Part shown: piece after piece, positions 22,723-34,000 of the stretch | How positions within the stretch are numbered: position 1 is the stretch's first letter | How the letters are laid out: every line of letters starts with the position of its first letter | Origin: Anticarsia gemmatalis | Taxonomy: Eukaryota > Arthropoda > Insecta > Lepidoptera > Erebidae | Length of the DNA: 64,000 nucleotides | Direction: 5' to 3' | Assembly (NCBI RefSeq): GCF_050436995.1 | Contig: NC_134767.1 | Span: 7,750,001 to 7,814,000, forward strand | Made by a program: the position numbers and the translations under genes | The notes under the pieces: generated by a model | The model's input: the letters and a program-made list of their open reading frames with translations, nothing else | The model's database searches: none | Told to the model about the DNA's origin: nothing

Positions 22723-22934
22723 CTAGCTGACCCGCGCAACTTCGCTTGCGTCACATAAGAGAGAATTTCCGGCGTTTTTATTACATTTTTTACTGGTACT
22801 CTGCTCCTATTGGTCGTAGCGTGATTATAATAGCCTTCCTCTATTAATGGGCTATCTAACACTGAAATAAATTTTCAAATCGGGCCAGTAGTTCCTGAGA
22901 TTAGCGCGTTCGTTCGTTAAACAAACAAACTCTA
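22723..22934 (-). mobile_element. Helitron-like element, GTTT family
   Basis: The plus strand begins CTAGCTGACCCGCGCAACTT and ends near AAACAAACAAACTC. The 5' TCTATAC end is missing. Confidence 0.66.
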
Positions 22935-23043
22935 AATTTTAATTTTATTTTTTTTTAATATCCTACATTGAGTGTCTAAATAAGCGCTAAGACTTGTATT
23001 CGTTAATGCTAGACTCACACCTAAGACCTTTCCTTATACACTA

Positions 23044-23944
23044 GTCCCAAAAATTAAAGGATATAAAAAAACATCCAAATTTTTGGGTGATTTTCAACAA
23101 GCTGTAACTCTGAGGAAAATGGTTGTACAGAAAAAATAAAAAAAGCAAATTGTAGCTCCAAGTGTCTAGTTTTCAGATATGACCATGATTTTTTTTTGTC
23201 ATGGCCAGGTCTGGAGAAATCCTACGAAAACTACCGAAAAAAAAAATTCCAAATTTTTTCCTGTCTAAAAAAAGGTCCACGGGCTTCAAAAATATTTTTT
23301 TGATTGTTTCGTTCAAAAGCTCTTTTAGAAAATTTAATCCTCTTTAATTTGCCGTATTCAAAAAGCCTGTACGACGATTTGCCGCGGAGTTATCGTCAAT
23401 CAAAGCAAAAAAGTTCTTTTTGACTTTGATATTCAATAACTCCGGAAATAATGATCGTACAGGAAATCAAAGTAAGGTTTTGAAAACTGCACAATAATCT
23501 CTATAAGAAAATGTAAACAACTTTGAGAAAAATTTTTTTTTTGAATTGAAAACTCGGACTGAAAAAAGGACAAAAATTCGCAAAATTAGGGATATTTGGA
23601 TAACTTGGTATAACTTTGGATAAAATGGATGAACAAAGGATATCGTCGGTAATTTCTCAACCTCAAAGTGTCCCCTAGAATCACTCAAAAATTCAAAGCG
23701 CTGCGATGTTTTTTTCATTGTGCCCCGAAGCTTCAAATTCTTTGTTTTTGCAAAAATCACCATTATTTTTTTTTCGGTAGTTTTCGTAGGATTTCTCCAG
23801 ACCTGGCCATGACAAAAAAAATCATTTCTTCATCACAATTTGCTTTTTTTATTTTTTCTGTACAACCATTTTCCTCAGAGTTACAGCTTGTTGAAAATCA
23901 CCCAAAAATTTGGATGTTTTTTTATATCCTTTAATTTTTGGGAC
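23044..23944. mobile_element. long-inverted-repeat element, TA-flanked, non-coding
   Basis: The element is 901 bp. The outer ~85 bp are near-perfect inverted repeats starting GTCCCAAAAATTAAAGGATA. Further inverted blocks (GTCATGGCCAGG.., GAAATCCTACGAAAACTACC) extend each arm to about 180-205 bp. It is flanked by TA within CTAG at each end, as expected for Tc1/mariner insertion. The overlapping open frames 23467-23763 and 23668-23934 run through the arms and show no transposase motif. Confidence 0.75.
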
Positions 23945-24272
23945 TAGTTTACATTACCAATCACCTTTATCAAGTGTTACTATTTAAACTATCAATAAAC
24001 AATATCAGATACTCAAGGCTACTTCAGTAGAACGTCATAGGAACGTATAGTAATATTAATATAGATTGTTTATACTTTCTAAACAGCCTATAAAGTGCAG
24101 GTTTGATTAATTCTATTGACGTCAAACATTGTTACAGGGACTTGTTACAATATCATGTTGAGATTTGTAGTAACTACAAAGCCTATTTAGAACACATAAG
24201 TTTGAAAGGTTTTTTTTCTTCTTAAAGCTTGCTCTTTCTTATTTTCTTCTTCGATCTAGATTTAATTTAAAT

Positions 24273-24353
24273 TGGACACGCATAGCACGAGACAGGGAGG
24301 ACTGGACGAAAATGGGGGAAGACTTTACCCAGCAGTGGGACAGTACAGACTAA
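24273..24353 (+). pseudogene. RTE-type LINE ORF C-terminus, 5'-truncated
   Basis: An open frame codes WTRIARDREDWTKMGEDF then TQQWDSTD and TAA, followed by A9. RDRxxWxKMGExFxQQWDS is the conserved end of lepidopteran RTE-type ORFs. Only the last ~26 codons and the poly(A) tail remain. Confidence 0.75.
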
Positions 24354-24630
24354 CAAAAAAAAAGCTTCCTAAGAAAGCGACACAGAATAAATGACTATAC
24401 TTAACTTTTAATAAAAGTTTTTAAAGAAATATATATTACTGCTTTACATTTAACGAAAAGAAAATATCTTCTAGATCTGGAAAACTGATAATTGCTAGTT
24501 ACTTCCATACCAATATTTGATTACCACTTACCACACGTTTCAAAATCCCGGCATAGTTTTGGGATGCAAAACGGTTTATATCTTAAACCCAATTCTTATG
24601 TACACTGACGCAATAAGAGATTTATTCTTA

Positions 24631-24776
24631 CCCTCTTATTCATAAACACACTGTAAACGTATTTTAGTTACAAGCTACTATAATATGTTTTCTATTTTTA
24701 ATTTCGCTAAGGAGTGAAAGAAACAAAACATTTTAAAAGCCTTTCATAACTTCATATATTTTTATGAATAAGAGGG
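24631..24776. mobile_element. MITE, CCCTCTTATTCATAAA family, PIF/Harbinger-like
   Basis: The element is 146 bp with TIR CCCTCTTATTCATAAA and duplication TTA on both sides. It lies 124 bp upstream of the ETFBKMT initiating exon. It is the same family as 27799 and 61186. Confidence 0.82.
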
Positions 24777-24894
24777 TTAATGTCGAAGTGTTAAATTCCA
24801 AAGTATATGCAGAGGTGTATAAAACACACCAACATTTCGCCAATAACAGTATTAATTAACTCTGATTAATCAATCAATTTCTTTTTCCTTCCAG

Positions 24895-25084
24895 ACAAAA
24901 TGCTGAAAGAAATCACCTCACTGATATTGAAGCACACGCTGGTCAGCCGTAGACACCTGACTCCTGAGCTGGCACTGCGACTGATCACGCCTGACTGTCC
25001 GCTGTGGAGGGCCGGGGAGGGTGACGTGCCGTTCAAGGACCCCTTCTGGGCTTTCTACTGGCCGGGCGGACAGGCCACTGCGAG
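24895..25084 (+). CDS. ETFBKMT: ETFBKMT coding exon 1
   Basis: The acceptor is a pyrimidine tract ending CCAG at 24891-24894. Five leader bases precede ATG at 24900. It codes residues 1-61 plus two bases of R62 and ends at donor GTTAGT. It is GC-richer than its flanks and holds the LTPEL..RLITP and DPFWAFYWPGGQ blocks conserved in the family. Confidence 0.93.
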
Positions 25085-28000
25085 GTTAGTAGACGAGGGA
25101 ATTGCAACTGTTATTTTTTTAAGAAATTAACGATTTCAATCTATAAATTTGTAATATTCTTTAACATACATACATAAAGTCTACAAAGGTAAACAGAGAC
25201 TAAAGAATTTGGTTATGCGTTGTTTATTTTTTTTATTTTATCCCGCAGTTGGCCAGCGTGGTGGACTCAAAGCCTAACTCCTTCTCATTAGGGGAGGAGA
25301 CCCTTGCCCAGCATTACTACTTACATTTATTTATTTTATCCTAAACGATGACTGGCGTCTGATTTTGCATACCTACATGTTATGCTACAGTTTTGTAAAA
25401 TTCTGAAAGTAAACTAAGAATGGAAAAAAATCTTTTTAAATCAAATCCTAATTTTGTCGTAAAATCGAAAATCCATCATTTCGTTCAAAAATATTCTTCG
25501 ATCATATTATCATCTTGTGGTGGAAATACCGACTCTCAAACAATATTTTCTCAAAACTGCAATTTTATAAGACAACCTTATCTACCTAATCAACTATTGC
25601 TTTTTCTAAGAAATAGTGCATTTTACCTGACTATTCTCACAATCACATCATCAATCATTGTTTAGCCAACATGTTGCCGCGTTGGGTGGCTTGCTTGGGG
25701 TATACAGAGTTCTTAGTAGTTTGACTTTTGATGTTCGGAACTTTCCTTTGGCGGTGTGTTTTTGAGTATCTCCTATAGTTAGTTTTTGTTCAGAAAAGTA
25801 CCGACAATGATGCCGATTTCTTTTGAAAATAAGACTATTTTTATTACAATTAACTTTGAATTTACTTGTTGGGTTTAGCAGTAACGTGTTTTCTGTTTTA
25901 GAATAGAAGCACGATGAGTCATTTTATTTTTGTTGTGTTTTTACATCAAACGAGAAGCGACTAGAATAAGAATATTAGAAGTCTCATCATCGTCATTTCT
26001 TAATTATGAGACTTCATGCTAGTTTTATTACAATCTTATTATCATTACCGTCTGGGATTAGATCTAAAGTAAATATATTTCAGCAACATTTTTTTGATAT
26101 TCTGCATAAAGGGCCATAAGACAGGCTCTTTATCATTACGCTACAGCCTTAAACCTACAAAAGAAAAATAAAATAATTAACAGAAACACAAATGAAACAG
26201 CAAATTTTTTATAAAAAATACATTACAATTAGGTATATTATTTATTATACAAACACTCTAATTAACCCAATTTTCCTAGCACATAATAAAAACAACTTCA
26301 TTCAAACTGTGAGTCACCGGGACTCCTGAAACGTATCCCGGATGACTCACGGTCTTCTGTCCTTGTCTAACACACGTTGTTTATCTCCTGTCTCTCTCTA
26401 AGGCTCAACCTGACTCATAGTTTAGCCGCATTAAAGGATATGGAGTTGTAGAGTAATTGTCGGCTAGTTTTTTGTACTGGAGTCTGAAATTTGCATAGTT
26501 ATAATTGGAGAAAAGATTTTAATGTTTTTAGTAATGGACAAATTCGTTGTTTTATGTATTTATAAAATTTGGTTACTTAGGAAACCGTCGTTCTCATGTA
26601 AAATAAGGAAAATGACCTAGTGCGAGTTAAACTCGCGCATGTAGATTTAGTACCAGTGTTTATAAAAACGGCAAATATAATAGCGACTGTTACATTGGAG
26701 CCTTCAAATATGTATTTTATTCTCAATATTTTCTGTTGTAGCGGTGACAGAAATTCATGATCTGTCTAACTATCACGGCCCACGGGATACAGCCTAGCGA
26801 TAGACAAACAGCGAAGTCTCAGTGATAGGGTTCCGTTTTTACCCCTTGGGTACGGAACCCGGAAAAAGAGGTTTGATTCTAGGTTTTAAAAATTTGCCTG
26901 TTTTGATTTTGCGGGGTTAAGGTAACTTTAGGTGTTAGATAACTTATTAATTTAAAAAAATATAGCTATACTAATCTAAACTAATATTATAAAGTTGGAG
27001 AGGTTGATTGTTTGTTTGAACGCACTAATCTCAGGAACTACGGGTCTGATTTGAATAATTCTTTCAGTGTTAGGTAGCCCATTTATCGAGGAAGGCTTTA
27101 GACTATATAACGTCACCCTATGACCAATAGGAGCAGAGTACCCTTAAAAAATGTTACAAAAACGGGGAAAATTATGACCCATTCTCTCTTATGTGACGCA
27201 AGCGAAGCAGCGCGAGTCAGCTAGTACTATCATATGACTTGAACGGAAAGTAAGATAAAAACATAACGACAATTTAATTATCCTTTGAACGAAATAAATA
27301 TAAGATTCAATTAATATAACAATGTGCGATCGTCATTATCGTGCTCTCACGTGTGACTTGACGCAGTTAGCAAGTCATTAAACATGTAACAATTAGTTGT
27401 ATACTACTATTATTGATATTTTAATGGTACATAACTTTTATGGCCAGTATGGTCTTTTACAGTCTTTAGTTGTAGTACTTCAAAAAGAAAAATTATGTTT
27501 GAATTATACAATTGGGTAATTGACTGGGTTAATTGTTATTAAAGAATTTGTACCTATAGGATTAATTAAAGATAATTTTATCAAACACGGACATTTAGAA
27601 AACGAACAATAATATAACAAATTAAATGAACCAATAAAAATTGCACATTTAACATCGGTCAAATGTCATCTAGAATTAAATTTAATATGGTTTCTTCACA
27701 CTGAGGTCAATTTCCATGTCGTGGGTGAATGGGTATTCCTGCTCGGAAATTCTAAGTGACCGTCCCGAGATTTTAAGTGTCCGGAAAATAAATAATAACC
27801 CTCTTATTCATAAAAATATATGAAGATATGCAAGGCTTATAAAGTGTTTTGTTTCTTGCACTTCTTAGCTGAATAAAAAAGAGAAAACATATTATTGCAG
27901 ATTTTTAACTAGAACAGGTTTATAGTGTGTTTATGAATAAAAGAGTAAATATTTTGGGACAACTCACACACGGCCATCTGATTCAAAACTAAGCAGAGCT

Positions 28001-31000
28001 TGTACTATGGCAACCAGATAACTGATGAACATACTCATAAACTCCTAAATTCATACTTATGAAGATAAATTTACAGCCAGGCTCAGAGCAAATACTCGTC
28101 ACATAAATATTTGTACCGGTTGGGATTATTTTCAACCCTACGGCTATGCCACAATTTAGAAAGAAATGAATGAAATGATTATGAAAATCAACCGATATTT
28201 TGTGCGAAGGTTCGTTTTAATTGAAATTAAGTTTTGAGTCCTTCTCACTGGTAAAATGTGGGTAAGGGACTTAGTAATCATACTTAATTGTTATCTCGTG
28301 GACAGATTCACTCCATAATAAAAACAATATCATAAAGGAAAGTCAACTTCATACAAATAATAACACGTCCTTTGTATAAAACCTTGAATACCGATAAAGG
28401 CTTCCAAGATAAGCGTAAAAGCCCCGACTGTATTTGTTATAGTAATACGGGTATTGAACTGCACACAACTCGGGACTTTACCCACACAAGTGGTGAGTCG
28501 AGGGGAATTCTGTTGTTGTTTATAACCTAGATTTTACTTTGAGCTAGGGTTTAATGAGTACTGAAAAACACTCACTAACCCCCGGTTCCTGAGGTACATT
28601 TAGCGGTAGTTTATCTATTCAATAGCGTTTTTTTATATGAGTTTTAACGCTATTGAATAGATAAACTACCGCTAAATGTACCTCAGAAACCGGGGGTTAG
28701 TGAGTGTATTGGAAAATATTTTATTTAGACTAGATAACTGACTAGAATTTAAATGCTTTTTAAAATGTTATATTGTATGTATGCAGGCTAGAAGCAGTGA
28801 TAGCCGAGTGGTTTAGGTTGGCGCCTCCCACGCAAGTTGTCGCAGGTTCGAACCCGAGGCAACGCACTAATGGCTTTCGAGGTGATTTGTGTATTAGCCC
28901 TATCGCTTTTACAGTCGATTTTAATATTAATAATATAGTCAAAAATTACAACGGTAAATAAATATGATTTTAAATAACCCTGAAAATTGCTAAATAATTT
29001 GACGCAAAACGTCAAACCTACGTCAGTACACCAAGGATGAAGCTTGGGCAATATTTTATTTATATAGCAATTATCACTATTGACCTGTGACCATCTATTG
29101 CAGATGATTCAGGTGACATCTGATATTTGTATCGAAGGAATTGGAAAAAATAGCATAATAACAAAGTACTAAAAAGCGTGTCTAAAAATAATCCTTACAT
29201 CCTACAGATAGCTGAATAATCGATGATCACACATAAAAAAACAATCATTCAAAAATAGTAGCTCCTCCTCTTTTAAGTCGGTCAAAATGAACAATAGTCA
29301 TCGAAAAGCAATATTTAAAAAAAACAATGAAAAAACCCAAACTATTTTTTATCTGTGCACGACATCCTTACTTATTGACATAATCTATGAAAAATCCAGC
29401 GTTCCATATTCAAACTGAATTCAATGACCTATTTGTAAAACCGTTTACTCATTTAAAAAAGGTAACAAGACAGTCATTGGTAATTTCAACCATATTTGTA
29501 TCTTCATAGAATTGAAATTCCCTTGTTTAATATAAGAAGTTGAGTGTTAATTCATAACTTTAAACTGTATTACTGTTATACAGTATTCAGTCTTATTGTA
29601 CAAGAAATAAAGTTGATTTTTATTAAATGTTTGTTGTCTATGAGTCACGAGTATGGGTTTTTCTGTGTTTCATTCATAGTGTAGTAAAAAAAGGTTTTAT
29701 AAGAATTGCATTGAATGCAAACATTACTGTTGCACTCGGGTTTTCCTCAAGGTGAAACTTTTTACTGACTTTTGTAATATTTCATATTTATCGGGTTTTA
29801 CCGATAGTTTCAAATAGTTTGGTATTTAAGTAGCGATAAATTATTTATTGTTTTTTTGTTCGCTTGTTTTATTGGGAAATGAAGATAAAATTAGAAAGGA
29901 ATTTCATACTCTTAGGGTTTTTCTTATCCGTATAAGAAACTCCCACCTAATATCTATTTGTTTATTTTTCAATAGATTTTGAGCATAACAAATACTAATA
30001 ATATTATATGTAAACGATAATATGTAAACGACTAATAAAAAAACTCATATAATACTTTATTTTTTTTTTACTTATCACTTCTATTAAAACAATTTATTTC
30101 AATCACATACGTACATATACATATTTATAAAACCATATCATTTTACAATGGGGGCAGGCACAGACCAAAGAACGTCACTTGCTACGATACCTACATTACA
30201 TCAACCATATAATAATATTTCTTTTTACCCCCAAAAAAATATTCAGAAACAATAGGCCTAACTATAAATACGACTTCAAAGAGAGTCCGTTGAGAGTACA
30301 ACCGCATAACACGCTAGAACGAGATGCAACACAATTTTCTTTAAAGAAAGAGCGAGAGGGAATCTTAAGCCTACTTCACATTATCAATAAATGAGATAGC
30401 AATATCATTTTCAGTACAAAAGAAAGAGACAAAAGATAGTGAGTCACTCAGACACTTGTAATAAATTTTCAGGATGTTATTGGTATGAGTCATGCTTTTC
30501 TAAGAATTCGAAGAAATGGGCCGATTTCTTGTAGTGAGGAATTTTGGAAATTTATGGGGCTGTAAAAATTTTAATTGTTGTTTTAGTGGGTGGTATAATT
30601 ATATAATGACATGCCTTGTTTTAAAGGTTCGAACCCGAGGCAACACACCAATGACTTTTCGAAGTTATGTGTGTATTAGAAATAATTATCACTTGCTCTA
30701 ACGGTGAAGCAAAACATCGTGATAAAAACTTGCATGCCTAAAATTTGTTTAATACATTTATTGAGTCAAAGTCCCCAACCCGCACTTGTCCAGCATGGTG
30801 GACTCTAGGCCTAAGCCCTCCCTCGTTCAGAAGGAGACCCTAGCCCAGCAATGGGACAGTAATGGGTTAAATAAAAAAGAAAAAAATCTAACATGTAAAA
30901 GTTATGACACATTTTCCTCCAATACTACCACACGCACACATAATACCAACATAATATAACTGATAAGAACATTCCTCTATTATCAGCACACCTGCCGGTT

Positions 31001-34000
31001 GATAAAGGTATTAGGTCAATAGATACCAGGACATCTTTGATTTTAACTGTAAATGTATGTCACTGTCTTGTTTTCATTGTAAAAATGGTTATTGGACTGT
31101 ATTTTAGCAATGTTTACTTTTTGAGGGTGTGGAAATTCTTTGTCGAAGTTTTACCGATATTTAGCTTAATATGAATTTAGCGCAAGCAATTGAGGGCCAG
31201 TTTCTTTAAAAAGTAATAGCCAAATTATAAGGTATAAAGTAAAAATTACAGTCAAATTCGTTTTTTTACGAATTTATTTTATAATTTTATGAAGACACAG
31301 TTTACTTTATAATACAAATGTCAAATAATAGTCAATGGCTTTAGCGGTTACTTAAGATATGTTTGAAGAAACAGTAGCGGGAATCTGTTCAATCGGAACC
31401 ATCGAGTTTCGAGATTTTGACATTTAAATGTAATACAAAAATAGTCCTTACGACGTCCGCTAGAGGCGCTGACCAGATTTTCATACATTTTTTCGATAGC
31501 TAGCCGGTGGTCAATACCCGATAGTAGTAGAGAATCGGCTGGCCGTAAGAGCCAATTTAGAAATTATTTAAATAAATTAAACCTGTCACTACATACATTT
31601 TTGTACCAATACAGGGAATTGTAAAGAATGAAAGAGGCAAGAATGAATAATGAAAGAGGCGTAAGTCCTGAACAAGGACAAGTCCTTCTGGACAAGTGTG
31701 AGTTTGCGAAAATCTGACAGTGGTTAAGAAGAACCATGAAATATCCTACATTAGTAATAGGGGGCGAGCCTATTGCCATATACCGGGCACTTTACTAAAC
31801 TCTGAGAAAACTATTAACTCCTTGAGAAAATGTATTGAACTTGCAATAACAATAAAACAAAACACTTATCTTTCCACGTAATAATGTTGACATGTTATAA
31901 ATAGAGATATTTCGCGTATTTCAGACACTCGTAGATAAGTCTAGTCGTTATCTATCACTGAACTAACTCGTGACAGTCACAGGTGAGACATACTATCAAT
32001 AAGAAATAAGTGGTAACTGTTTTAAAGCCTTGTCGTTATACAAAAGATAATAGTTTTATTGGTTGCTATGTTATTTAGAATTTAAATGCTCCGTGCTTCA
32101 GATGGCACGCTAAAGTTGGTTCTGGATGTTACCAATTAAGATAGTAGTTGTTAAAAAGGCCGTATGTAGTTTGAACTACTTTGATACCAGGTTGTCCAAA
32201 CCATAGGATGTAAATAAAAGTTTAAACAAATTAATTATTATTACATATTGTCTGTCTCATATTATGACTAACAATCGAATTGATTAATTTATAATAATAT
32301 TTCTTAACTAGATGCAGGCCTAGGCCTGTAATAAGAGAGGAGTAAAGCATTTGAACAAGATTGAACCATAGAATTTCTTTTAAATCTATCATATGAGTAT
32401 AGGCGTGCTACCGATTTCCTTTGTTTTTAAAGTTCGTGAAAATTTTGCAAACAAAAAATGGCTTCTTTGAAAAAGAAATCCTTTAAATTACGTCTACTTT
32501 GTTCTGAAAAACAGTTACCAAACGATAAAAATCATATTATACAATTAGTAACAATAAAATCTAAGACTTTAACTGCGCTATTGAGGTCAATATCCGCAAT
32601 AATCTCAAACAAACCCCGCCCACCGGTTGCCATGGCAACGCGTTTGAGTCACGACTCTGACTCACGAGGTCACGACCTTCGCGACCTTGACCTCAAGGCT
32701 CAGCTGATTACTGACTCATTGTTTTGGCTTACCAATAAATGTAGTTATGTATTAAATATGTTATGATTTCTAACGTAATATATTAAGTAAATATATGTAA
32801 AAGTGACTTAAGTTGTGATATCAACATAATTTTTGTTTGCCATTCCATAGCTTTATTGAGGCGCCCGTAGCCACGTGCGCTCACCGGTCGGTAAACGATC
32901 CGTGGGTTAAGCAAACCTTGGCTCGGTCATTCCATAGATGGGTGACCGCATAGTGGTATTTGAACAGGGCGTCTCCGTGCTTCGGAGGGCACGTAAAAAG
33001 TCGGTCCCGGTTGTTGTCAATTAAGATAACCATACAATGAGAAGAGAAGCTTTTTATTGGGAGGACCGATTTTCATAATTCCTATTATGGTATTAAATTG
33101 AGTCTTCTTATGTGTTTTTATTTGAATTTGACTCAGATTGAAAAAAGAAAGCCTGTGATTGAATCAAATATTGTCAAAAAGATTTCTTTTTCTAGCTGCT
33201 GTCACACTGTTAGGCAAGAGTCCCCAATGATTTTCCGAACCTCTTTAAAATGCTTTTTACTTATTTGAAGTATCATTGTGGTTTGAATTAATAATAATTA
33301 TTATAATTAATTGCTAATTATCCTTGCCATTTTCTTTGAGGAAAACCACAACAAAGGTTTTAATACAAAATAATATTACAAATTAATTATTTGTTTAATT
33401 TTTATGATGCCTATAAGTAATAATGCAGATAGATTTCATAGTACCTACGTAATTTATCATTGAACCTCTTAAAGTATATAAAATCCGAAACCCGTATTAC
33501 ATATTATTGTAAATGCAAAAGTTTTTATCAATTGTATCAGCTAAGCTTTGAAAACTTAAATGGTACAATTTTGATTAAATTTAGCAAAGAGATACTAAAA
33601 CCCTCGGGGTAAAATATAGCATGATTTTTCGCGAATTCACTCTTGAGCAACTTATATTGGAATTAATACTTTTGGGTTAACGAAGCGAATAAAAAAATAT
33701 ATTTACACCCGGTTTCTGAGCACATTAAGCGGTAGTTTATCTATTCGATAGCGTTTTTTTCTATGAGTTTAAACACTATTGAATAGATAAACTACCGCTA
33801 AATGTACCTCAGAAACCGAGAGTTTATAAGCTTTCATGATTTGCCAAGTCATTTTACGTGCTCACTAAGACACAGATAATAAAGGTAAACAGTGATAAAA
33901 TTCGCACTAGTTTCAACTAGAAATACATTATCTGTTTCCCTAGATATAGGTAGATAATAGTAGATATACAGTAGTCTTAACAACAACGTATTATCAAATA

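Noticed and set aside
23467..23934. Opposed open frames of 98 and 88 codons
   Set aside because: They lie in the arms of a long inverted-repeat element; lysine/phenylalanine-rich content comes from A and T runs.
28800..28856. Possible tRNA-Leu/Ser gene from A and B boxes
   Set aside because: Acceptor and anticodon stems do not pair and the sequence continues as SINE family A.
28760..29051. Three overlapping short open frames
   Set aside because: They share the SINE-A tRNA-like head at 28793-28895.
32458..32766. 102-codon open frame starting ATG GCT
   Set aside because: No domain; base bias in the second half comes from clustered regulatory motifs and no splice or poly(A) context fits.
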